This document shows, piece by piece, positions 57,216 through 64,000 of a stretch of DNA of 64,000 nucleotides. The translations under genes and the position numbers were made by a program. Where the stretch lies: positions 496,001 to 560,000 of the forward strand of contig NZ_WBKI01000002.1 in the NCBI RefSeq assembly GCF_008830365.1. The letters run 5' to 3'. The notes under the pieces are model-generated. The model was not told where the DNA came from and ran no database searches. It saw only the letters and a list, made by a program, of their open reading frames with translations. Source of the DNA: Serratia proteamaculans. Lineage in GTDB: Bacteria > Pseudomonadota > Gammaproteobacteria > Enterobacterales > Enterobacteriaceae. Within the stretch, counting starts at the first letter, position 1; each line of letters begins with the position of its first letter.

Positions 57216-58355
57216 ATGTTCGCTTTAACCCACGGCCGTATTTATACCGGCCACGACGTACTTGACGACCACGCAGTTGTTATCGCTGATGGGCTGATTG
57301 AACGAGTCTGCCCGCTGGCTGAACTGCCGGCCGGCATTGAAACGCGCGATCTGGGTGGCGCTATCCTGGCCCCCGGATTGATCGACGTGCAGCTTAACGG
57401 CTGTGGCGGCGTGCAATTTAACGATTCGCTGGAAGCCATTTCGGAACAGACGCTGGAGATCATGCAGCGCGCCAACGAAAAATCCGGCTGTACCAGCTAT
57501 CTGCCGACGCTGATCACCAGCAGCGACGAATTTATGAAGCACAGCATCGAAGTGATGCGCGCTTATCTGAAAAAACACCCAAATCAGGCGCTTGGCCTGC
57601 ATCTGGAAGGGCCGTACCTCAGTCCGCTGAAGAAAGGCACCCATAACCCGGCGTTTATCCGCAAACCGACCAGCGAGATGATCGACTATCTGTGCGCCAA
57701 TGCCGATGTGATCACCAAGGTCACGCTGGCACCGGAAATGGTAGAGCCCCACTTTATCAAGCAATTGACAGAGGCCGGCATTGTGGTGTCCGCAGGACAC
57801 TCGAATGCGACTTACGATCAGGCCCGTATCGGTTTTGCCGCCGGTATCACCTTCGCCACTCACCTGTATAACGCCATGCCGTATATTACCGGGCGTGAAC
57901 CGGGGCTGATGGGGGCGATTTTCGACACACCTGAGGTCTATACCGGCATTATCGCCGACGGCCATCACGTGGCCTGGGCGAGTATCCGTAACGCCAAGCG
58001 CATGAAAGGTGATAAATTGGTGCTGGTCACCGACGCCACCGCGCCGGCAGGTGCCGATATCGACCAATTTATTTTTGCCGGTAAAACAATATACTATCGT
58101 GATGGGCTGTGCGTGGACGAAAACGGCACCCTGAGCGGCTCAGCGCTGACCATGATTGACGCGTTAAAAAACAGCGTTGAGCACGTCGGTATTGCATTGG
58201 ACGAAGCACTGCGCATGGCAACGCTGTATCCGGCGCGCGCTATCGGCGTGGACCACCGTTTAGGCACTATCGAAGCCGGTAAAGTGGCGAACCTGACCGC
58301 ATTTACCCGTGATTTTAATATCACCAAGACGCTCGTTAACGGTAACGAGGTTTAA
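57216..58355 (+). CDS. nagA: N-acetylglucosamine-6-phosphate deacetylase
   Basis: NagA removes acetate from GlcNAc-6-phosphate. Its substrate is also the NagC inducer. The 379-residue protein starts [20 protein letters not shown], seven bases after AGGGGG. An in-frame ATG five codons earlier is rejected. It has the amidohydrolase motifs [18 protein letters not shown] (metal glutamate), VSAGHSNA and [11 protein letters not shown] with the catalytic aspartate. It follows nagB by 18 bases. Confidence 0.97.
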   Translation: MFALTHGRIYTGHDVLDDHAVVIADGLIERVCPLAELPAGIETRDLGGAILAPGLIDVQLNGCGGVQFNDSLEAISEQTLEIMQRANEKSGCTSYLPTLITSSDEFMKHSIEVMRAYLKKHPNQALGLHLEGPYLSPLKKGTHNPAFIRKPTSEMIDYLCANADVITKVTLAPEMVEPHFIKQLTEAGIVVSAGHSNATYDQARIGFAAGITFATHLYNAMPYITGREPGLMGAIFDTPEVYTGIIADGHHVAWASIRNAKRMKGDKLVLVTDATAPAGADIDQFIFAGKTIYYRDGLCVDENGTLSGSALTMIDALKNSVEHVGIALDEALRMATLYPARAIGVDHRLGTIEAGKVANLTAFTRDFNITKTLVNGNEV

Positions 58356-58382
58356 TTTAATGAATAGCGAGTAAAATTATTG

Positions 58383-59603
58383 ATGAGTACTGGCGGACAG
58401 GCACAGATAGGGAACGTTGACTTAGTCAAGCAACTCAACGGCGCGGCGGTTTACCGTCTGATCGACCAACAGGGTCCGATTTCGCGCATTCAAATAGCCG
58501 AACTGAGCCAGCTAGCGCCCGCCAGCGTCACTAAAATTACTCGCCAGCTGTTGGAGCGCGGGCTGATCAAAGAAGTCGATCAGCAAGCCTCTACCGGCGG
58601 CCGCCGCGCCATTTCCATTGTCTCCGAAACACGGAATTTCCACACCGTGGCCGTGCGCCTCGGTCGTCACGACGCCACCATCACCCTGTACGACATGAGC
58701 GGCAAATCGCTCGGTGAAGAACACTACCCGCTGCCGGAACGCACCCAGGAGACACTGGAAAACGCGTTGTTTATCGCTATTGCCCAATTTATCGAGAACT
58801 ATCAGCGCAAGCTGCGTGAGTTGATCGCCATCTCGGTGATCCTGCCCGGTCTGGTTGACCCGGCGCTGGGCGTAGTGCGTTATATGCCCCATATCAGCGT
58901 CAACAACTGGGCGCTGGTAGACAACCTGCAGCAACGTTTTAACGTCACCAGCTTTGTCGGCCACGATATCCGCAGCCTGGCGCTGGCAGAGCATTATTTT
59001 GGCGCCACCCGCGACTGCGAAGATTCTATTCTGGTGCGTCTGCACCGCGGCACCGGTGCCGGCATTATCGTTAACGGCCAGATTTTCCTCGGCAACAACG
59101 GCAACGTCGGTGAAATCGGTCATATTCAGATCGATCCGCTAGGCGAGCGCTGCCACTGCGGCAACTTCGGCTGCCTGGAAACCGTCGCCGCCAACGCTGC
59201 GATTGAACACCGCGTGCGCCAGTTGCTCACCCAGGGCTACCCCAGCAAGCTGACCCTCGACGATTGCAGCATCGCTGCCATCTGCAAAGCCGCCAACCGC
59301 GGCGACCTGCTGGCCAGCGAAGTGATCGAACACGTTGGCCGCTACCTGGGCAAGGCCGTGGCTATCGCCATCAACCTGTTTAATCCGCAGAAAGTGGTGA
59401 TCGCCGGTGAAATTACCGAGGCAGAAAAAGTGCTGCTGCCGGCAATCCAAAGCTGCATCAATACCCAGGTGTTGAAAGACTTCCGAAAAAACCTGCCGGT
59501 GGTCACCTCCGAACTCAATCATCGCTCGGCGATCGGCGCTTTCGCCCTGGCCAAGCGGGCGATGCTCAACGGCGTGCTATTACAGCGATTGCTGGAAAGC
59601 TGA
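58383..59603 (+). CDS. nagC: NagC, ROK-family repressor of GlcNAc and chitin genes
   Basis: NagC represses nag and chiP genes and is released by GlcNAc-6-phosphate. The 406-residue protein starts MSTGGQAQIGNVDLVKQLNG (a TTG one codon earlier is rejected). It has an N-terminal winged helix (about 15-80, RIQIAELSQLAPASVTKITRQLL) and a ROK sugar-kinase-like domain with zinc-binding CHCGNFGCLE. It matches E. coli NagC in length. Its own targets are visible upstream of chiP and nagE. Confidence 0.97.
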   Translation: MSTGGQAQIGNVDLVKQLNGAAVYRLIDQQGPISRIQIAELSQLAPASVTKITRQLLERGLIKEVDQQASTGGRRAISIVSETRNFHTVAVRLGRHDATITLYDMSGKSLGEEHYPLPERTQETLENALFIAIAQFIENYQRKLRELIAISVILPGLVDPALGVVRYMPHISVNNWALVDNLQQRFNVTSFVGHDIRSLALAEHYFGATRDCEDSILVRLHRGTGAGIIVNGQIFLGNNGNVGEIGHIQIDPLGERCHCGNFGCLETVAANAAIEHRVRQLLTQGYPSKLTLDDCSIAAICKAANRGDLLASEVIEHVGRYLGKAVAIAINLFNPQKVVIAGEITEAEKVLLPAIQSCINTQVLKDFRKNLPVVTSELNHRSAIGAFALAKRAMLNGVLLQRLLES

Positions 59604-59670
59604 TCCGCCGCTTCAGGCAGGTGTGCTATCTTCGCGTTTTGCCTGCCGCAAATCATGAGAAACAGCAACA

Positions 59671-60423
59671 ATGACAATCAAAAACATTATATGTGATATC
59701 GACGGCGTGCTGCTGCATGACAACACGCCGGTTCCCGGCGCCGATCTTTTCCTGGCACGCATTCAGGAACAGGGCATGCCGCTGGTGGTGCTGACCAACT
59801 ATCCGTCGCAGACTGCGCAGGATCTGGCGAACCGCTTCTCCGCTGCCGGGCTCGAAGTGCCGGAAAGCGCGTTTTATACCTCTGCCATGGCCACCGCCGA
59901 TTTCCTGCGCCGTCAGGAAGGTAAAAAAGCCTATGTGGTCGGCGAAGGCGCACTGATTCACGAGCTGTATAAAGCCGGTTTCACCATTACCGATATCAAC
60001 CCGGACTTCGTGATTGTCGGCGAAACCCGCTCCTACAACTGGGACATGATGCACAAGGCCGCCTACTTCGTGAACAACGGCGCGCGCTTTATTGCCACCA
60101 ACCCGGATACCCACGGCCATGGTTTTGTCCCGGCCTGTGGCGCGCTGTGTGCCCCGATCGAAAAGATCACCGGCCGCAAACCGTTTTACGTGGGCAAGCC
60201 AAGCCCATGGATCATCCGCGCTGCGCTGAACAAAATGCAAGGGCACTCAGAAGAAACGGTGATCGTCGGTGATAACCTGCGCACTGATATCCTGGCGGGC
60301 TTCCAGGCCGGTCTGGAGACCGTATTGGTACTGTCTGGTGTCTCAACGCTGAACGATGTAGAAACCATGCCGTTCCGCCCGAGCTATATCTTCCCTTCGG
60401 TTGCCGATATCAATATTTTCTAA
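59671..60423 (+). CDS. nagD: NagD (UMP phosphatase, HAD family)
   Basis: This HAD-superfamily phosphatase acts on nucleoside monophosphates in E. coli (also called UmpH). The 250-residue protein has the nucleophile motif DIDGVLLHD with Asp9, the threonine motif VLTNYPSQT, and the C-terminal acidic motif VIVGDNLRTDILAG. It is the last gene of nagBACD. A GGTGGCC / GGCCACC inverted repeat (60431-60449) follows the stop but has no T-run. Confidence 0.96.
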   Translation: MTIKNIICDIDGVLLHDNTPVPGADLFLARIQEQGMPLVVLTNYPSQTAQDLANRFSAAGLEVPESAFYTSAMATADFLRRQEGKKAYVVGEGALIHELYKAGFTITDINPDFVIVGETRSYNWDMMHKAAYFVNNGARFIATNPDTHGHGFVPACGALCAPIEKITGRKPFYVGKPSPWIIRAALNKMQGHSEETVIVGDNLRTDILAGFQAGLETVLVLSGVSTLNDVETMPFRPSYIFPSVADINIF

Positions 60424-60601
60424 TGCCTGCGGTGGCCCTCACGGCCACCCGTTAATATCGCCAGGTTGAATTTAATTTATTATTGGTCGACAAAGGTTTC
60501 ACCCCAGCCTCGTTAAAAACCCGCACTATATATTTACGCCCCGCCAATAATAAACCTTGGCGGTCAGTGGAAATAATCTTACCTACCCTAACGAGGTTAC
60601 C

Positions 60602-62056
60602 ATGAACACCAATAATATTATCAATGCACAAGCAGCAGATGACGCAGCCATCATGCCGGACATGACCAATAAAAAAATCATGATGGGTTTTTGGCACAAC
60701 TGGGCCGCCGGTGCCAGTGACGGTTATCAGCAAGGGCAATTCGCCAATATGAACCTGACCGACATCCCTGCCGAATATAACGTGGTGGCCGTGGCGTTTA
60801 TGAAAGGCGACGGTATTCCCACCTTCAAACCTTACAACCTGTCCGATACCGAGTTCCGCCGCCAGGTTGGCGTACTGAACAGTCAGGGCCGTGCTGTGCT
60901 GATCTCACTGGGTGGTGCAGACGCGCATATCGAATTGAAAACCGGCGACGAAGACAAACTGGCTAATGAGATTATCCGCCTGGTGGAAACCTACGGTTTC
61001 GACGGGTTGGATATCGATCTGGAACAGGCGGCCATCGGCGCAGCCAATAATAAAACCGTTTTGCCAGCCGCACTGAAAAAAGTAAAAGCGCATTATGCCG
61101 CCGAAGGTAAAAACTTTATTGTCAGCATGGCACCAGAATTCCCTTATTTACGCACCAACGGCACTTACCTGGATTATATTACCGCGCTAGAAGGCTATTA
61201 CGATTTTATCGCACCGCAATATTATAACCAGGGCGGTGACGGCATCTGGGTTGATGAAGCCAATGGCGGTAAAGGCGCCTGGATCACCCAGAATAACGAC
61301 GCCATGAAAGAAGACTTCCTGTATTACCTGACCGAAAGCCTGGTCACCGGCACTCGTGGTTATACCAAAATCCCGTCGGCCAAATTTGTTATTGGTCTGC
61401 CAACCAACAATGACGCTGCCGCCACCGGTTATGTGGTCGATAAAATGGCGGTCTATAACGCCTTTGCTCGTCTCGACGCCAAGGGTCTGTCGATCAAAGG
61501 CCTGATGACCTGGTCAGTTAACTGGGACAACGGCAAAAGCAAAGCTGGCGTAGCTTATAACTGGGAGTTCAAAACGCATTACGCCGCGCTGATCCAGGGA
61601 GGTGTAACACCACTGCCGGGAAAGCCTGATGCGCCGACGGCATTGAACGCCACCGCGATCGCCTCAACGTCGTTGACGTTAAACTGGGCGGCCGCCAGCA
61701 GCGTCAATCCGGTTAGCCAATATACGGTTTACCGTAACGGCAGCGCGATCGGCCAGACCGGCAGCCTGTCGCTACAAGACAGCGGCCTGACACCGGCGAC
61801 TCAGTACAGTTATTTTGTCACGGCCACCGACAACCAGGGCAATACCTCGCTGCCGAGCAGTGCGCTGGCGGTGAAAACGGCTGACGGCGGTACACCACCC
61901 GATCCAAGCCCAAGCGAGTGGCAGAACAGCCACAGCTATAAAGCCGGTGATGTGGTGACCTATAAAGGCAAGAAATACACCTGCCTTCAGGCTCACACCT
62001 CTAATGTGGGCTGGATGCCAGATGCAGCCTTCACCCTGTGGCAGTTGACCGCCTGA
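60602..62056 (+). CDS. chiC: Chitinase ChiC (GH18, FnIII, chitin-binding domain)
   Basis: This chitinase matches S. marcescens ChiC, a non-processive endo-acting enzyme. The 484-residue protein has a GH18 barrel (about 24-330) with SLGG at 102-105 and DGLDIDLE (Asp134, Asp137, Asp139, Glu141), the complete DxxDxDxE motif. A fibronectin III domain (about 340-425) and a CBM5/12 chitin-binding domain (about 437-484, EWQNSHSYKAGDVVTYKG) follow. It has no Sec signal peptide, as in S. marcescens, where export needs a dedicated lysis-type system. A four-residue insertion (GGKG) in the barrel gives 484 instead of 480 residues. AACGAGG precedes the start. Confidence 0.95.
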   Translation: MNTNNIINAQAADDAAIMPDMTNKKIMMGFWHNWAAGASDGYQQGQFANMNLTDIPAEYNVVAVAFMKGDGIPTFKPYNLSDTEFRRQVGVLNSQGRAVLISLGGADAHIELKTGDEDKLANEIIRLVETYGFDGLDIDLEQAAIGAANNKTVLPAALKKVKAHYAAEGKNFIVSMAPEFPYLRTNGTYLDYITALEGYYDFIAPQYYNQGGDGIWVDEANGGKGAWITQNNDAMKEDFLYYLTESLVTGTRGYTKIPSAKFVIGLPTNNDAAATGYVVDKMAVYNAFARLDAKGLSIKGLMTWSVNWDNGKSKAGVAYNWEFKTHYAALIQGGVTPLPGKPDAPTALNATAIASTSLTLNWAAASSVNPVSQYTVYRNGSAIGQTGSLSLQDSGLTPATQYSYFVTATDNQGNTSLPSSALAVKTADGGTPPDPSPSEWQNSHSYKAGDVVTYKGKKYTCLQAHTSNVGWMPDAAFTLWQLTA

Positions 62057-62065
62057 TAGTCTGCA

Positions 62066-62098
62066 ATGAGTTGCCGGTAAAATTCTCCGGCAACTCAT
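62066..62098 (+). terminator. chiC terminator-like hairpin
   Basis: ATGAGTTGCCGG / CCGGCAACTCAT is a perfect 12-bp stem with a nine-base loop, starting ten bases after the chiC stop. The following CTATTCG is not T-rich, so termination efficiency is uncertain. Confidence 0.65.
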
Positions 62099-62345
62099 CT
62101 ATTCGTCAAAAAATTACATATCCATCAATTTTAACCTCCATTAACTGAATATCCGCTAATATTTGACCTACCCCAAACAACTATTTTTCAGCGCAGCGCT
62201 AAAATGCTTGCATCCCCTGCTGCTTTTGACGCATTTTCATAAACACAACGCAGCAAAACCGCGCCATCACTGATGAACCGGCCACGCTGCCTATAACAGC
62301 AAAAACAACATCACAGTCTAAAAAAGTCGTTAGGAGAGTCGGTAT

Positions 62346-64000
62346 ATGTGTTCTATTTTCGGTGTGCTCGATCTGAAGTCTGATCCCGTTGAACTGCGTA
62401 AGAAAGCGCTGGAGCTGTCCCGCCTGATGCGCCACCGCGGCCCGGATTGGTCCGGTGTTTACGCCAGCGATAAAGCCATTCTGGTGCATGAGCGCCTGTC
62501 GATTGTCGACGTCAACAATGGTGCCCAACCGCTGTACAACGCTGCGCACACCCACGTCCTGGCGGTTAACGGTGAAATTTACAACCACCAGGCGCTGCGC
62601 CAGCAGCTGAGCGATCGCTATGAGTTCCAGACCGGTTCCGACTGTGAAGTGATCCTGGCGCTGTATCAGGAAAAAGGTACCGACTTCCTCGACGATCTGC
62701 AGGGCATGTTTGCCTTCGCTCTGTACGACTCAGAGAAAGACGCTTACCTGATTGGCCGCGACCATCTGGGTATTATCCCGCTGTACATGGGCCATGATGA
62801 ATTCGGCAACCTGTATGTCGCTTCTGAAATGAAAGCGCTGGTGCCGGTTTGTCGCACCATTAAAGAATTCCCGGCTGGTAGCTACCTGTGGAGCCAGGAC
62901 GGTGAGATCCGCGAATACTACCAGCGTGACTGGTTCGATTACGACGTGGTTAAAGACAACGTGACCGACGCCAACGCCCTGCGCAACGCGCTGGAAGACT
63001 CGGTAAAAAGCCACCTGATGTCCGACGTGCCTTACGGCGTGCTGCTGTCTGGCGGCCTGGACTCTTCGGTGATCTCCGCCATTACCAAAAAATACGCCGC
63101 ACGCCGTGTGGAAGATCAGGAACGCAGCGAAGCCTGGTGGCCACAATTGCACTCCTTCGCCGTCGGTCTGGAAGGTTCACCGGATCTTCGTGCCGCTCAG
63201 GAAGTGGCTAACCACCTGGGCACCGTGCACCATGAAATTCATTTCACCGTGCAGGAAGGCCTGGACGCCATTCGCGACGTGATTTATCACATCGAAACCT
63301 ATGACGTGACTACCATTCGCGCCTCTACCCCAATGTACCTGATGTCACGCAAGATCAAGGCGATGGGCATCAAGATGGTGTTGTCTGGTGAAGGGGCCGA
63401 CGAAGTGTTCGGCGGTTACCTGTACTTCCATAAGGCACCCGATGCCCGTGAGTTCCACGACGAAACCGTGCGTAAACTGCTGGCGCTGCATATGTTTGAC
63501 TGTGCGCGTGCCAACAAGGCGATGTCCGCCTGGGGTGTGGAAGCCCGCGTGCCGTTCCTGGATAAGAAATTCCTCGACGTGGCAATGCGTATCAACCCGA
63601 AAGACAAAATGTGCGGCAATGGAAAAATGGAAAAACATATCCTGCGTGAATGTTTTGAGTCCTACCTGCCAGCCAGCGTGGCCTGGCGCCAGAAAGAGCA
63701 GTTCTCTGACGGTGTTGGCTACAGCTGGATCGACACGCTGAAAGAAGTCGCTGCCAAGCAGATCAGCGATCAACAGCTCGAAACTGCACGTTTCCGTTTC
63801 CCGTACAACACGCCGAGCTCCAAAGAAGGCTACCTGTATCGCGAAATCTTCGAAGAGCTGTTCCCGCTGCCAAGCGCGGCTGAATGCGTGCCTGGTGGCC
63901 CGTCAGTGGCCTGCTCTTCAGCGAAAGCCATCGAATGGGATGAGTCATTCAAAAAGATGGACGATCCTTCTGGTCGTGCAGTCGGCGTTCACCAGTCCGC
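62346..64000 (+). CDS. asnB: Asparagine synthetase B (3' end cut by window)
   Basis: AsnB makes asparagine from aspartate, ATP and glutamine. The visible part has 551 codons and starts MCSIFGVLDLKSDPVELRKK, so Cys2 becomes the N-terminal glutaminase nucleophile. The class II glutaminase domain occupies about 1-205, and the synthetase domain with pyrophosphate loop LLSGGLDSS follows. It ends at the window edge at ...GRAVGVHQS, so only a few residues and the stop are missing relative to the 554-residue E. coli protein. GGAGAG lies upstream. Confidence 0.96.
   Translation, partial: MCSIFGVLDLKSDPVELRKKALELSRLMRHRGPDWSGVYASDKAILVHERLSIVDVNNGAQPLYNAAHTHVLAVNGEIYNHQALRQQLSDRYEFQTGSDCEVILALYQEKGTDFLDDLQGMFAFALYDSEKDAYLIGRDHLGIIPLYMGHDEFGNLYVASEMKALVPVCRTIKEFPAGSYLWSQDGEIREYYQRDWFDYDVVKDNVTDANALRNALEDSVKSHLMSDVPYGVLLSGGLDSSVISAITKKYAARRVEDQERSEAWWPQLHSFAVGLEGSPDLRAAQEVANHLGTVHHEIHFTVQEGLDAIRDVIYHIETYDVTTIRASTPMYLMSRKIKAMGIKMVLSGEGADEVFGGYLYFHKAPDAREFHDETVRKLLALHMFDCARANKAMSAWGVEARVPFLDKKFLDVAMRINPKDKMCGNGKMEKHILRECFESYLPASVAWRQKEQFSDGVGYSWIDTLKEVAAKQISDQQLETARFRFPYNTPSSKEGYLYREIFEELFPLPSAAECVPGGPSVACSSAKAIEWDESFKKMDDPSGRAVGVHQS

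Noticed and set aside
62057-62345. A gene between chiC and asnB
   Set aside because: No frame with coding character or ribosome site was found beyond the hairpin after chiC and the asnB leader.

Overview
The window is an enterobacterial chromosome segment, most likely from the genus Serratia but apparently not S. marcescens itself. The gene order tol-cyd-suc-sdh-gltA-nei-pxp-phr-kdp-pgm-seqA-fldA-fur-chi-glnS-nag-asnB follows the E. coli tolQ-to-asnB arc. The chitin genes (885-codon chitobiase frame, chitoporin operon, ChiC-type chitinase) are typically Serratia. I see no phage, insertion sequence, tRNA, rRNA or CRISPR array. The window is core chromosome with a few lineage-specific insertions.

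Layout. 1-5,555: tolR, tolQ and ybgC, then the cytochrome bd operon cydABX-ybgE, all on the minus strand, with a long AT-rich control region. 5,556-15,330: the TCA supra-operon sdhCDAB-sucABCD (minus), divergent from gltA (16,064-17,356, plus). 17,462-23,988: a minus-strand 5-oxoproline module, ybgI then pxpB-pxpC-pxpA-DUF969-DUF979-pcp, followed by nei. 24,006-27,759: a secreted metallo-beta-lactamase-fold cyclic nucleotide phosphodiesterase, phrB, a DUF523-DUF1722 (RudS/YbgA-like) protein and ybfA. 28,204-36,146: the complete potassium system kdpFABCDE. 36,174-42,706: a DUF3861 gene with a His-rich PadR regulator and palindromic operators, then pgm, seqA, ybfF, ybfE, fldA and fur.

42,905-47,102 is the most unusual locus. 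A SetA-type sugar exporter, a GalE epimerase and a large protein joining a clostridial-toxin-type (TcdA/TcdB-like) glycosyltransferase to a GNAT acetyltransferase form a compact minus-strand cassette. It lies directly downstream of the chitin operon.

47,179-64,000: chitin and GlcNAc metabolism. chiP-chiQ-chb has a ChiX sRNA target and two NagC-type boxes, and chb carries an in-frame amber codon. glnS, nagE and nagBACD, the chitinase gene chiC and an almost complete asnB follow. Together the genes cover extracellular chitin cleavage (ChiC), outer-membrane uptake (ChiP), periplasmic chitobiose hydrolysis (Chb, probably truncated), PTS import (NagE) and catabolism to fructose-6-phosphate (NagA, NagB), under NagC control.
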